Shown piece after piece: positions 16,139-22,533 of a DNA stretch of 30,377 nt (its first letter is position 1; every line of letters begins with the position of its first letter). The stretch is from IMG/VR virus record IMGVR_UViG_3300046533_000154, positions 1-30,377 of that record; one strand, given 5' to 3'. A program made the translations under genes and the position numbers. A model generated the notes under the pieces. That model had not been told where the DNA came from, ran no database searches, and saw nothing but the letters and a program-made list of their open reading frames with translations. Source of the stretch: a virus.

Positions 16139-16263
16139 CTCTACTCTCCGGCGCGCACCAACAGCATGCGTAATTGTCTGGTTATTGAATATCGGCACGA
16201 TACTCCGATTTCTTGAGGGTGCAAGTCCGGATCAAGCCCGGCGCTACCCAAAAACTCCCCACG

Positions 16264-16305
16264 AAAAAACAAGGCCAGACCAAAAGGCAATGACGAGTCC
16301 GGCCT
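16264..16305 (-). terminator. Rho-independent terminator or attenuator ahead of the glycosyltransferase
   Basis: On the minus strand a 9-bp stem (AGGCCGGAC with GTCTGGCCT, one G-T pair; plus positions 16297-16305 and 16272-16280) encloses a 16-base loop and is followed by TGTTTTTT. It begins only a few bases after the predicted start of the minus transcript, so most RNA would stop after about 46 nucleotides. Confidence 0.75.
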
Positions 16306-16314
16306 CACGCACCA

Positions 16315-16342
16315 ATAATAGTTTATACAAATCCACTGTCAA
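16315..16342 (-). promoter_or_regulatory. Strong minus-strand promoter reading toward the glycosyltransferase
   Basis: Minus-strand TTGACA (16342-16337, perfect -35) and TATTAT (16320-16315, -10) are separated by 16 bases. A start near 16308 is predicted. It sits in an AT-rich island within a GC-rich genome. With the terminator just downstream it looks like an attenuated operon leader or a small-RNA gene. Confidence 0.72.
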
Positions 16343-16355
16343 GGTGTATTTGTGT
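16325..16355 (+). other. Candidate attP core (palindrome with 7-base centre)
   Basis: ATACAAATCCAC (16325-16336) and GTGTATTTGTGT (16344-16355) are inverted repeats matching at 10 of 12 positions around TGTCAAG. Two arms of 9-13 bp around a 6-8 base centre is the usual shape of a tyrosine-recombinase crossover site. It lies just upstream of the integrase gene in an AT-rich island, where P22 has attP. Not confirmed, since no attB is available; it could also be an operator over the minus promoter, whose -35 box it contains. Confidence 0.5.
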
Positions 16356-16467
16356 AGAAACAAAGAGTTAGGGGGGATCTCCGGTTTACCCCTACTCCCC
16401 ACATTCCCCACCAAACACCGCAAGTTGTAGAATCGAGTCCCCAAACATTACCCAAGGGACTCCCCAC

Positions 16468-17511
16468 GTGGCCTCCATCACTGCCTACAAAGACGGCTGG
16501 CGCGCTCAGATCTACGTCCATGGGGAACGCGATTCCCAAACGTTCCGCACACAGCGTGAGGCCAAGACATGGGCTGCCGCGCGCGAGCATGAGATCCGTG
16601 AGCAGAGCAAAAAGCGGCCGGCATCTCGCCATACCCTGCGCCAGATGCTGGAGCGCTACGACGAGGAAATCATCCCGGCAAAGAAGGGCTCTCGCCCCGA
16701 GTCGCTGCGCCTGCGAGCCTTCCTGCGCAACTTCCCCGAGCTGGCAAACAAGACGCTTGACGAAGTGCGAACGCCCGACCTCGCGGCATGGCGAGATGCG
16801 CGCCTCAAAGGTTTCGTGGGGAGTAATGGGAAGCCAGTTGAGCGCGTGGGGATCGCGTCGGTTCAGCGCGATATCAGTTGGTTGCGCAATGCGTTCAATA
16901 TCGCGCGCAAGGAATGGCATTGGCTGGATACAAGTCCGTTCGAAGGTTTCCGTCAGCCGTCCGATCCGCCGCCGCGCGACAGACGCGTTTCACCGAAAGA
17001 GGTCAAGCTGATCTGCCGATGGCTCGGCTATAGGTCGGGCGAAGTGCCGCGGTCGCTCAGTCAGGAAGCCGCGCTTGCATTCCTGGTGGCGATCCGGTCG
17101 GCCATGCGTGCCGGAGAGATACTGAGCCTTGGGAAAACCACGCTGGACATGCGGCGCCGCGTCGCGCGCGTGCCGCACAAGACGCAACACCTGACCGGCA
17201 GGCCGCGCGAGATCCCGTTGACTCGGCAGGCGCTTCGTCTGCTGCGGCCGGTGGCTGACCGAGAGAAGTGCTTCGCGATCTCGTCGTCTTCCCTCGATGT
17301 CTTGTTCAGAAGGGCGCGAGATCGGCTGGCTGAGTCGGTTCCATCCATCGCTGATCTACACTTCCACGACTCGCGCGCCGAAGCGCTGACGCGGCTGTCG
17401 CGAAAGGTGGACGTGATGACCCTGGCAAAAATCAGCGGCCACGCCGACCTGAAGATTCTCATGTCGACGTATTACCGAGAGTCTGCCGAGGACATCGCCG
17501 CGCGCCTTTAA
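16468..17511 (+). CDS. int: Tyrosine-type phage integrase
   Basis: 347 residues from GTG 16468, supported by AAGGGA (16454-16459). An N-terminal arm-binding region (ITAYKDGWRAQIYVHGERDS), a core-binding helical domain (about 55-160) and the catalytic domain follow in order. Catalytic residues are visible: Arg214 in SAMRAGEIL, His300-x-x-Arg303 in HFHDSR, His325 in ISGHAD, and the nucleophile Tyr335 or Tyr336 in STYYRE. It would join attP to a host attB and, with an excisionase, reverse this. It is transcribed rightward, against the early-left operon, and overlaps the 3' end of the opposing small regulator by four bases, unlike P22 where int and xis run the same way. Confidence 0.93.
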   Translation: MASITAYKDGWRAQIYVHGERDSQTFRTQREAKTWAAAREHEIREQSKKRPASRHTLRQMLERYDEEIIPAKKGSRPESLRLRAFLRNFPELANKTLDEVRTPDLAAWRDARLKGFVGSNGKPVERVGIASVQRDISWLRNAFNIARKEWHWLDTSPFEGFRQPSDPPPRDRRVSPKEVKLICRWLGYRSGEVPRSLSQEAALAFLVAIRSAMRAGEILSLGKTTLDMRRRVARVPHKTQHLTGRPREIPLTRQALRLLRPVADREKCFAISSSSLDVLFRRARDRLAESVPSIADLHFHDSRAEALTRLSRKVDVMTLAKISGHADLKILMSTYYRESAEDIAARL

Positions 17512-17717
17512 CTTGGCCGTAGCACCTTGTCTACCTGCTCGATCGGGATCAGGCCGCACTTGTTCAGCTTGAACTGGCCGGCGCGAAGCATCTTGCTCAC
17601 GGTCCACCGACTGAGACCGAGCATTTCGGCGGCCTGGCCGATTGTCACTTGGGCCGGTCGCGGCCGGCGCGCTTCGTAGAACTCGAACGCGCGTTCCAAC
17701 ATTTCGATTTCGCTCAT
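17508..17717 (-). CDS. Excisionase/AlpA-like small DNA-binding protein
   Basis: 69 residues from ATG 17717 (TGATG overlap with the gene above, AAGGGGG upstream). The segment VTIGQAAEMLGLSRWTVSKMLRAGQFKLNKCG followed by IPIEQVDKVL is a MerR/excisionase-type helix-turn-helix with a short wing. As the last gene of the left operon and tail to tail with int, it is the best candidate for the recombination directionality factor. An AlpA-like transcription regulator is the alternative. Confidence 0.68.
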   Translation of the reverse strand: MSEIEMLERAFEFYEARRPRPAQVTIGQAAEMLGLSRWTVSKMLRAGQFKLNKCGLIPIEQVDKVLRPS

Positions 17718-18013
17718 CACACCCCCTTCGCCTGTTTAGCCAGCGCGGCGTCGATAGTTGCATCTCCATCGGCAAGAGCGCGCACCACTCGAATGCAATC
17801 GTCCGAGTCCAGCATGTAATCGTTGTCGTTCTGTCGATCGTCTTCGGCCTTGATTGCAGCGCATGCTTCCTCCAGCGCTGCGCGGCGAGAAGCCTGCCAA
17901 GCCCGCCATGCCACACGCGCGGAAGGGTAGGAATAGACTCCGGCGCGATCGCACTTGTCAGGATTAATCCCTTCTTCCCGGCACCACGCCTCAAACTTCT
18001 CTCTTTCCGTCAT
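17717..18013 (-). CDS. Small conserved-type phage protein
   Basis: 98 residues, function unknown. The N-terminus, KFEAWCREEG then SARVAWRAWQASRRAALEEACAAI, is a pattern frequent in left-operon genes of phages of GC-rich hosts: a short W-containing motif and a helix of the AW-x-AWQA type. The second half is acidic. It starts with an ATGA overlap at the homing-endonuclease stop and ends in the TGATG of the excisionase-like gene. A similar 'F...W..AW..A' start occurs in the protein at 18485-19390, so both may share a domain. Confidence 0.7.
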   Translation of the reverse strand: MTEREKFEAWCREEGINPDKCDRAGVYSYPSARVAWRAWQASRRAALEEACAAIKAEDDRQNDNDYMLDSDDCIRVVRALADGDATIDAALAKQAKGV

Positions 18014-18492
18014 CTCGCGAACTCCCCATAGTGCTTAGCTTCGGCTGATTTGCGCGCGCAGATAGCATCGAATCGATCAGCAAAAGTTCCAAGATGCGTT
18101 AAAACTTTGGAAACCCTGATACTTGCCGTCCATGCAGATGCGGTACGGTGCCAATAGACTCCTTTAACGCCTGAGGTGTTGCTCTTTCGCATCTTGCAGT
18201 TCATGCTATTCTGACTTCTTGTAGCCGTACGGAGATTCTCGATTCGGTTGTTCCGCGTATCGCCGTCGATATGGTCAATCACATCAGGGATCTCGCCATA
18301 GTGCATGAAGTAAATTACCCGATGCGCCAAGAGCCTTTTTTTCCCGTGGTTTATCCGTCTATACCCCAACGAATCACAACAGCCGGCCTCAGTTCCTATT
18401 AAGGCGCTCATATGCGGCCTGACCCAAAATAACCGACCGTCCTCATATCGAACGCGTTTCGACACAGACTCGTAGAGATCTCGGTCACTCAT
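18010..18492 (-). CDS. HNH homing endonuclease with AP2-type DNA-binding domain
   Basis: 160 residues from ATG 18492; GGAG six bases upstream decides this start over a longer frame inside the neighbour. Residues about 57-100 carry an HNH nuclease of the phage type: HRVIYFMHYGEIPD, then IDHIDGDTRNNRIENLR and SQNSMN. The C-terminus (GVKGVYWHRTASAWTASIRV, then HLGTFADRFDAICAR) is an AP2-like fold. Such proteins are free-standing homing endonucleases that cut DNA and spread themselves. The coding sequence is visibly less GC-rich than its neighbours, which suggests transfer. It sits tightly between two operon genes, overlapping both ends. Confidence 0.85.
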   Translation of the reverse strand: MSDRDLYESVSKRVRYEDGRLFWVRPHMSALIGTEAGCCDSLGYRRINHGKKRLLAHRVIYFMHYGEIPDVIDHIDGDTRNNRIENLRTATRSQNSMNCKMRKSNTSGVKGVYWHRTASAWTASIRVSKVLTHLGTFADRFDAICARKSAEAKHYGEFAR

Positions 18493-19390
18493 GTTTCTCT
18501 CCGCTTGCTGGCTGGGTGGCAGTCGGAAATGCGGGGTGCCGAGTCCAGTGCGTGTGATAACCGGGCCAGTCGCTGTCGTTCGGTGTGCCGATCCATGCTG
18601 GCTCACCAAGCCATTCCCCATCTTCCCAAGTCCACCAGACCACGTTGCCGTAATCTTCGTGATACTCGTCCATCGTCAGCGCCCGCGTCTGTGCTACTGG
18701 TTGCTCAACGTCGAGAAGATTGCGCAACGCCTGCACGGAAACGTCCGAAAGGAATGAGCCATCGTGGCATTCATTCTCAATATCTAGGCTGATTGAAACC
18801 GCAGCCTCAATTGCTATCCTCTGCTCATCGTCCAGCACCACGGCAGTCGGAGATGGCTGCGGGGCGGAGAGGTTCTGCGGCGTAGCGAAGTGAACAACAT
18901 CGACGGGTTTGCCGATCAGCGCTTTCCCCGCATTGGTCAATTCGAAATGAGTGCAGTCCAGGAAACCGCGCTCTGCCCAGTTCATCAGAACGTCGTAGGG
19001 CGTTGACGTTTCGCCGTTATCCTCGAAGTCCTCGGCTGTTTGCCGGAACTCGGCCAACTCATCGTCATCCATCGTCACCGGCTCCCCCGATTGCGCTGGC
19101 GCGGCAGGGAATGCGGCGAGCATTTTGTCCGCAGCAAGCATGGCGGCCATGTACGTGTCAGCACCGCGACCTACATCACGGATCGCACCCTCGATCGCTT
19201 CTATGATCGACTCCCTATCCCCCATCGGCGCGGCAGGCTTGCTTGCAGATAGCAGGGCGTCGCCAGCAATGTCATGCACTTGGAACAGCGCATCGTGCCA
19301 GGCGATTTGCCACGTGAACCAATCGACGTTCATACCCGCTTTACGCTGAGCTTCGAAGCCGCCACGCATCAGAGTTTTCTTGTCTGTCAT
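18485..19390 (-). CDS. Accessory left-operon protein, W-rich C-terminus
   Basis: 301 residues from ATG 19390, which has AAGGA six bases upstream; ATG 19423, in an ATGA overlap, would add 11 residues and cannot be excluded. No enzyme motif was recognised. The N-terminus (MRGGFEAQRKAG, FTWQIAWHDALF) resembles the small protein at 17717. The middle has an acidic helix and a possible winged-helix stretch (TPYDVLMNWAERGFLDCTHFELTNAGKAL). The C-terminus is rich in Trp (VVWWTWEDGEWLGEPAWIG, HTHWTRHP) and resembles short DUF551-like phage modules. It looks like a mosaic built from several modules. Confidence 0.65.
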   Translation of the reverse strand: MTDKKTLMRGGFEAQRKAGMNVDWFTWQIAWHDALFQVHDIAGDALLSASKPAAPMGDRESIIEAIEGAIRDVGRGADTYMAAMLAADKMLAAFPAAPAQSGEPVTMDDDELAEFRQTAEDFEDNGETSTPYDVLMNWAERGFLDCTHFELTNAGKALIGKPVDVVHFATPQNLSAPQPSPTAVVLDDEQRIAIEAAVSISLDIENECHDGSFLSDVSVQALRNLLDVEQPVAQTRALTMDEYHEDYGNVVWWTWEDGEWLGEPAWIGTPNDSDWPGYHTHWTRHPAFPTATQPASGEKHE

Positions 19391-19419
19391 ATTCAATCCT
19401 TCGGGATGGGTGGGAGCGG

Positions 19420-19611
19420 TCATAGCTTCGCGGCTCCGCCGCGCTTCGACAGGTCAGCGTGCAACTCCTGCCACGCCTTAAGCACGGTCTCTTCATTGAA
19501 CGTGCCTTCCAGTTCCATGCGTGTGCCGCGTGCCGTACGAATCGAGAAAACGACCCGGGTCTCGCCTTCTTTCGGCACTTCGCGGCGGATGCGCGCTTTG
19601 AAATCAGCCAT
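19420..19611 (-). CDS. Small basic protein of unknown function
   Basis: 63 residues from ATG 19611, decided by a perfect AGGAGG six bases upstream; the longer frame starts inside the neighbour. The sequence MADFKARIRREVPKEGETRV then TRMELEGTFNEETVLKAWQEL suggests two or three beta strands and a helix. No family was recognised. It overlaps the genes on both sides slightly, as expected in this operon. Confidence 0.68.
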   Translation of the reverse strand: MADFKARIRREVPKEGETRVVFSIRTARGTRMELEGTFNEETVLKAWQELHADLSKRGGAAKL

Positions 19612-20050
19612 TGCTCGCCTCCTGATCCCCGGCAGATGAAGCAGGGGCGGCCATAGCGCGCATCTCCTCAACTGCGGTCTTGCGCCAGTTCTCCGGATCG
19701 CGCAGGTAGTGGCGCAGCATCCAGTCGATGGTGGCCGCTTGTTCGGCTTCCGCCTTCGCCGGGATGTCGTGGCCAGCTTTGCGCAACGTCTGCGCGTACT
19801 GAATACACTGGAAGCAAATCAGGCCGAGAATCCACTGCAACTCATCGGTGAATTCAGCGGGATAGACCAGCTCACGCACCGCCTCTGCCTGCACGGCGGG
19901 AGTGGGCGAGGCCTCATCGATCTCCCGTGCGATCTGCTCGTCGAGCTCCTCGATCAGGTCAAGCACGCGCTGTTGGCGCAGGCCGTCGCGGTTCATGAAG
20001 TCGCGCGCGACGTCGCGCAGGATCTGAAGCTTCTCGTCTATTGTGGTCAT
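19604..20050 (-). CDS. Helical acidic left-operon protein
   Basis: 148 residues from ATG 20050 (GAGGG upstream on the minus strand). Starts at 20065 and 20098 lack ribosome sites. It is mostly helical: MTTIDEKLQILRDVARDF, then VLDLIEELDEQIAREIDEA, and a second region WILGLICFQCIQYAQTLRKAG with two cysteines. Residues ATIDWMLRHYLRDPENWRKTAVEEM close it. No catalytic motif is seen and no function is proposed. It is the downstream neighbour of the lipoprotein gene, with a 44-base gap. Confidence 0.65.
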   Translation of the reverse strand: MTTIDEKLQILRDVARDFMNRDGLRQQRVLDLIEELDEQIAREIDEASPTPAVQAEAVRELVYPAEFTDELQWILGLICFQCIQYAQTLRKAGHDIPAKAEAEQAATIDWMLRHYLRDPENWRKTAVEEMRAMAAPASSAGDQEASNG

Positions 20051-20094
20051 GGTGCCCTCACTCATTGTTCGATTGTTTCGCGCGCTGCGCGGAT

Positions 20095-20475
20095 TCACTT
20101 GACTTCGAGGTCCGGGACAATCTGCGCCGGCTTGAAAACCACCTTGTAGTGATACGGGCTGACTTCAGCGGCATCCATTTGCTCGACGAAGTAGGTCACG
20201 TTGCGCGACAAGCCGAGAAAGTGCTTCTTGAAACTCGTCGGGCCCACCTTGCAAGTCACAGAAAGCTCGCCGCTCTTATCGGCATTACCGAGGGAGCAAA
20301 GCCCTTCGATGGTCATCATGTAGCTGCTGTCGACCGTGTTGTAGAACACGATCCGTCGTGAGATCTGGAAGTTGTCAGCCGCAGTTGACAGGTTTCTGGA
20401 CGCTACATCGGCGTCGTTGCACGCGGCCAAAACAGACAGGCATGCGATCAGCAGAAAAAGCGCTATGCGTTTCAT
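20095..20475 (-). CDS. Predicted small lipoprotein (beta-sandwich type)
   Basis: 126 residues from ATG 20475, where a signal peptide starts (MKRIALFLLIACLSVLAAC); a longer frame lacks this. The lipobox LAAC puts the lipidated Cys at about residue 19. The mature part, NLSTAADNFQISRRIVFYN, then YMMTIEGLCSLG, TSFKKHFLGLSRNVTYFVEQM and YHYKVVFKPAQIVPD, consists of beta strands. Similar lipoproteins are familiar in phages of Burkholderia and relatives, next to recombination genes. It is probably anchored to the inner or outer membrane. Possible roles include lysogenic conversion or superinfection exclusion. Function is unproven. Confidence 0.75.
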   Translation of the reverse strand: MKRIALFLLIACLSVLAACNDADVASRNLSTAADNFQISRRIVFYNTVDSSYMMTIEGLCSLGNADKSGELSVTCKVGPTSFKKHFLGLSRNVTYFVEQMDAAEVSPYHYKVVFKPAQIVPDLEVK

Positions 20476-20557
20476 GTTCTCTCTCAGAAAAAGGACCGGC
20501 TCATGCAGACGCCGGCCAACACACACGCGCGGAGATCACCACGCGGTTTTCGGGGGT

Positions 20558-20944
20558 TCAAACTTCCAAAAATTCGACGCCCAGCGCCTGTACTGCATAG
20601 ACCTCGACGCGCTGAACGTAGTTGTTGAACGTTTCCTTATTCATCTGCGCGGTACTCATTGCTACCAAGCCTGCTGGGCCGTCTTCTTTCGGCGCGTACT
20701 GTTCGCGGAAGTACGTGTGCCATGCCTCGCGGCTGAAGCGCTTTCCCTCGATCTCTGCCTGCTCGGCAATGTCGTCGAGCATCGCCCAGTAGCGGGCGTT
20801 GGCCTGAAGGCTCCGTTTTGCCTGATAAGCATCGACGCTCACCACCAGCGGCTGGCCTATACGCGCCTGTTCTGCCGCATTGTCCTTAATGAACTTCCAG
20901 GCTGCCGCTGCGGCTTCGCGATTTCTTAGCGTGAAAATGGCCAT
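20558..20944 (-). CDS. ninB: NinB-family recombination protein
   Basis: 128 residues. The sequence matches the lambda NinB (Orf) pattern: FTLRNREAAAAAWKFIKD, PLVVSVDAYQAKRSLQANARYWAMLDDIAEQ, then SREAWHTYFREQY and STAQMNKETFNNYVQRVEVYA. Lambda NinB/Orf binds single-strand DNA and SSB and can replace RecFOR in phage recombination. ATG 20944 follows GGGGGAA with a good gap. Here it lies beside a Rad52-like annealing gene rather than in the right-hand nin region of lambda, a compact recombination module in the left operon. Confidence 0.88.
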   Translation of the reverse strand: MAIFTLRNREAAAAAWKFIKDNAAEQARIGQPLVVSVDAYQAKRSLQANARYWAMLDDIAEQAEIEGKRFSREAWHTYFREQYAPKEDGPAGLVAMSTAQMNKETFNNYVQRVEVYAVQALGVEFLEV

Positions 20945-21223
20945 TTACTTCCCCCAAGCAAGTTGCCAAAACTCATCTTTCTGCGCCTTCAACTCGGCCA
21001 CCGTCGATGCGTTGACCATAAGCTGATAGCTCAGGCTCTCAGCCTGGTTGAACAGGTCTGCCGCAGCCTTCGGGTCCGGATCGTTCAGACCATGCCGAAG
21101 CGCATCGCAAGCTTGCTGCGCCCACGACTGCATGGTGGACATGAGCGTCTTGTATTCGCCGTTCACAGTCGCGTACTTGCCGCGCGCTTCGATGACAGCC
21201 GGGTCGATGGTCGAGAGGTCCAT
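20945..21223 (-). CDS. Helical partner gene between NinB and the annealing protein
   Basis: 92 residues from ATG 21223 (TGATG overlap with the Rad52-like gene). The sequence STIDPAVIEARGKYATVNGEYKTL, AWAQQACDALRHGL-like QSWAQQACDALRHGL, and FNQAESLSYQLMVNASTVAELKAQKDEFWQL predicts long helices, perhaps a coiled coil. No family was recognised. Its tight coupling to the annealing gene above and NinB below suggests a partner in the recombination complex. That is inference from position. Confidence 0.68.
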   Translation of the reverse strand: MDLSTIDPAVIEARGKYATVNGEYKTLMSTMQSWAQQACDALRHGLNDPDPKAAADLFNQAESLSYQLMVNASTVAELKAQKDEFWQLAWGK

Positions 21224-21861
21224 CACGCGGCTACCTTCAGTTCGCGCTTGCGCTTCGAATATGCCGCCGATAGTGTTGCCCGCTGCTCTTCCGAAAGCGG
21301 CAACGTCTTGAGCGGAGCCGCAACATGGTCTAGCGCTTCCATGTCCTCGGCCTCGCGCATGGCAATCTGGAGGTCTTCAAGTTCGTTTTCTGGCAGCGAT
21401 GCAGGCTTTTCTTCGGGCTCTTCATCCTTATGCAGATCGCCCTTGTGCCACAGGTCGAGAGCCGCACCGAAGCGCATTGCAGCGTTGCGCAGGGCGTCTC
21501 CGATCCGTTCCTTCATGGCATCGGGGCCGGTCTTGCCTTGGGCGTCGCCGTAGCCCAGCCGCGTCACGCCGCAGACCGTCAGGCGGATCCACATGCCGCC
21601 GAACTGATCGAGCAGGGGCAATCCGTCAGCGCCGAAGGCGACAGGCTCCCACGTCCAGTTTTCGTCACAATCGAGCAGCCGATCAGTCAGGGCAGCATGG
21701 CCGACGTAATCCAGGTGAACAGCGGGCATTCCATGGAAGCCGCCGCAGATGTTGCATTTACTCTTCGGCGAATCCTTTTTGTATGGCTTTGGAAGCGTGC
21801 TGATCTGGTGAGCGGGGAACGGCTCGCGCAGTTTCTGAAGGCCTGTCTTTTGCGTTTCCAT
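21223..21861 (-). CDS. Rad52-like single-strand annealing protein
   Basis: 212 residues from ATG 21861, with GGAG six bases upstream. Visible Rad52-like features are PFPAHQISTLPKP, LDYVGHAALTDRLLDCDENWTWEPVAF, then GMWIRLTVCGVTRLGYGDAQ and DAMKERIGDALRNAAMRFGAALDLW. This combination (strand-helix-strand, then the conserved RNAAMRFG region) occurs in phage annealing proteins that anneal single strands during recombination. A cluster Cys36-x2-Cys39-x3-His43-x5-His49 before the domain looks like a small zinc site. The C-terminal 60 residues are acidic and probably bind a partner. It replaces Erf/Bet of P22 and lambda in this left operon. Confidence 0.8.
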   Translation of the reverse strand: METQKTGLQKLREPFPAHQISTLPKPYKKDSPKSKCNICGGFHGMPAVHLDYVGHAALTDRLLDCDENWTWEPVAFGADGLPLLDQFGGMWIRLTVCGVTRLGYGDAQGKTGPDAMKERIGDALRNAAMRFGAALDLWHKGDLHKDEEPEEKPASLPENELEDLQIAMREAEDMEALDHVAAPLKTLPLSEEQRATLSAAYSKRKRELKVAA

Positions 21862-21940
21862 GTGTTGCTCCGTAGGTTTCCATCCATTCCAAATATTCTT
21901 GAAGCTCCTGCTGCTGGCGCCAGTCGTCGTCTTCGTTCAT
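21758..21940 (-). CDS. Small acidic-to-basic protein overlapping the annealing gene
   Basis: 60 residues from ATG 21940, which overlaps the stop of the small membrane gene (ATGA). The first half, MNEDDDWRQQQELQEYLEWM, is acidic and Gln-rich; the second half is Arg/Lys/His-containing. The last 104 bases overlap the first part of the Rad52-like gene in another frame. The coupled start argues for translation. The length of the overlap argues for caution: the out-of-frame tail may simply be read-through to the first stop. Function unknown. Confidence 0.45.
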   Translation of the reverse strand: MNEDDDWRQQQELQEYLEWMETYGATHGNAKDRPSETARAVPRSPDQHASKAIQKGFAEE

Positions 21941-22095
21941 TGCGCCGCTGCCAGATTCGCCCCGATGACCGTTATGAACGCCAGCGCGAAAAACATCAGC
22001 GCGGTACGCATCGGAAAGTTGATCAGCGCGAGGTCGATCCGGTCAGCCAGCGACGGCTTGATATGCTTCACGTCCTGCATCCAGTATTTGTTCAT
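21937..22095 (-). CDS. Tiny membrane protein (52 residues)
   Basis: A 52-residue frame starting at ATG 22095, preceded by GGAGGG four bases upstream, a strong ribosome site. The N-terminus is polar (MNKYWMQDVKHIKPSLADRI); residues about 30-50 (TALMFFALAFITVIGANLAA) form one membrane span. It starts one base after the stop of the membrane protein at 22097-22300 and ends in ATGA with the next frame. It was found by reading the strand, since it is below common length limits. Two adjacent small membrane genes suggest a joint role, perhaps exclusion or host takeover. Function unknown. Confidence 0.7.
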   Translation of the reverse strand: MNKYWMQDVKHIKPSLADRIDLALINFPMRTALMFFALAFITVIGANLAAAQ

Positions 22096-22096
22096 C

Positions 22097-22300
22097 TCAC
22101 CCTCCGAAAATAACGTTGACCGCGTGATCCCAGAAAAGCGCCGTCATGACCAACGCCGTAAAACACGACCCGAACAGTGCACTCCAGATCACCAGCAGAA
22201 CATCCGCACCGAAGAAGTCAGGATGCGCGATAGGCTCACGGTCGATTCCGGCGAACGCGCGGTGCAGGCGGCCGGCGAAGCGGGCTAGGAAGAATTTCAC
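22097..22300 (-). CDS. Small membrane protein
   Basis: 67 residues from GTG 22300, with GAGG six bases upstream and a GTGA overlap with the previous stop. A basic N-terminus (MKFFLARFAGRLHRAFAG) leads to a hydrophobic stretch, about residues 33-56 (DVLLVIWSALFGSCFTALVMTALF), that is one long or two short spans. No family was recognised. It is followed after one base by another tiny membrane gene, and the pair may act together. Confidence 0.65.
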   Translation of the reverse strand: MKFFLARFAGRLHRAFAGIDREPIAHPDFFGADVLLVIWSALFGSCFTALVMTALFWDHAVNVIFGG

Positions 22301-22533
22301 GCGGCACCTCGGGCGCGGAGCATAGCGTCAGCTGCGAGATAAGCGGTCTCGGCGATGTAGTCGAAGTCGGATCTCTGCGCCCATGTCTGACCGCTTCCTG
22401 CCGGCATGAGATACGAAGCCATCGCCTTCGCCGCGAAGTAGTCGCGCAGCGTCATACCGGCCGGGTTTTCCCACTGCTGCTCGGGGTGGTAAGGGACTGG
22501 AAACGCTGGCCCACCATCATTAATCTCGCTCAC
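22297..22533 (-). CDS. Phage protein of the 'DGGPAFP' type
   Basis: 78 residues from GTG 22533, with GGGAGG five bases upstream. The start MSEINDGGPAFPVPY and later GMTLRDYFAAKAMASYL are a recurrent pattern in small early-region proteins of many temperate phages, of unknown function. The rest (FDYIAETAYLAADAMLRAR) is a helix. It couples to the membrane gene by a GTGA overlap. The call is by familiar pattern only. Confidence 0.72.
   Translation of the reverse strand: MSEINDGGPAFPVPYHPEQQWENPAGMTLRDYFAAKAMASYLMPAGSGQTWAQRSDFDYIAETAYLAADAMLRARGAA

Larger units (their letters stand above)
16254..16467 (+). repeat. ACTCCCCAC repeats around the putative attachment site
   Basis: Three exact direct copies of ACTCCCCAC lie at 16254-16262, 16394-16402 and 16459-16467. 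Related blocks are TTCCCCAC (16404-16411) and AGTCCCCA (16436-16443). An inverted copy (GTGGGGAGT) lies at 16816-16824 in the integrase gene. They flank the palindrome at 16325-16355 on both sides. This is how arm-type binding sites for an integrase N-terminal domain are arranged in lambda-type attP. They could instead be operators for integrase autoregulation. The 329-base gap 16139-16467 holds no gene, only these repeats, the promoter, the terminator and the core candidate. Confidence 0.5.

Noticed and set aside
16400-16467. tRNA-like 3' end as integration target
   Set aside because: The piece around 16431-16442 resembles a T-loop, but no acceptor or anticodon stem could be formed, so no tRNA or tRNA remnant is called.
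20963-22113. Plus-strand frames of 196 and 227 codons
   Set aside because: They oppose the NinB/Rad52-like genes, which have clear families and ribosome sites; the plus frames have neither.
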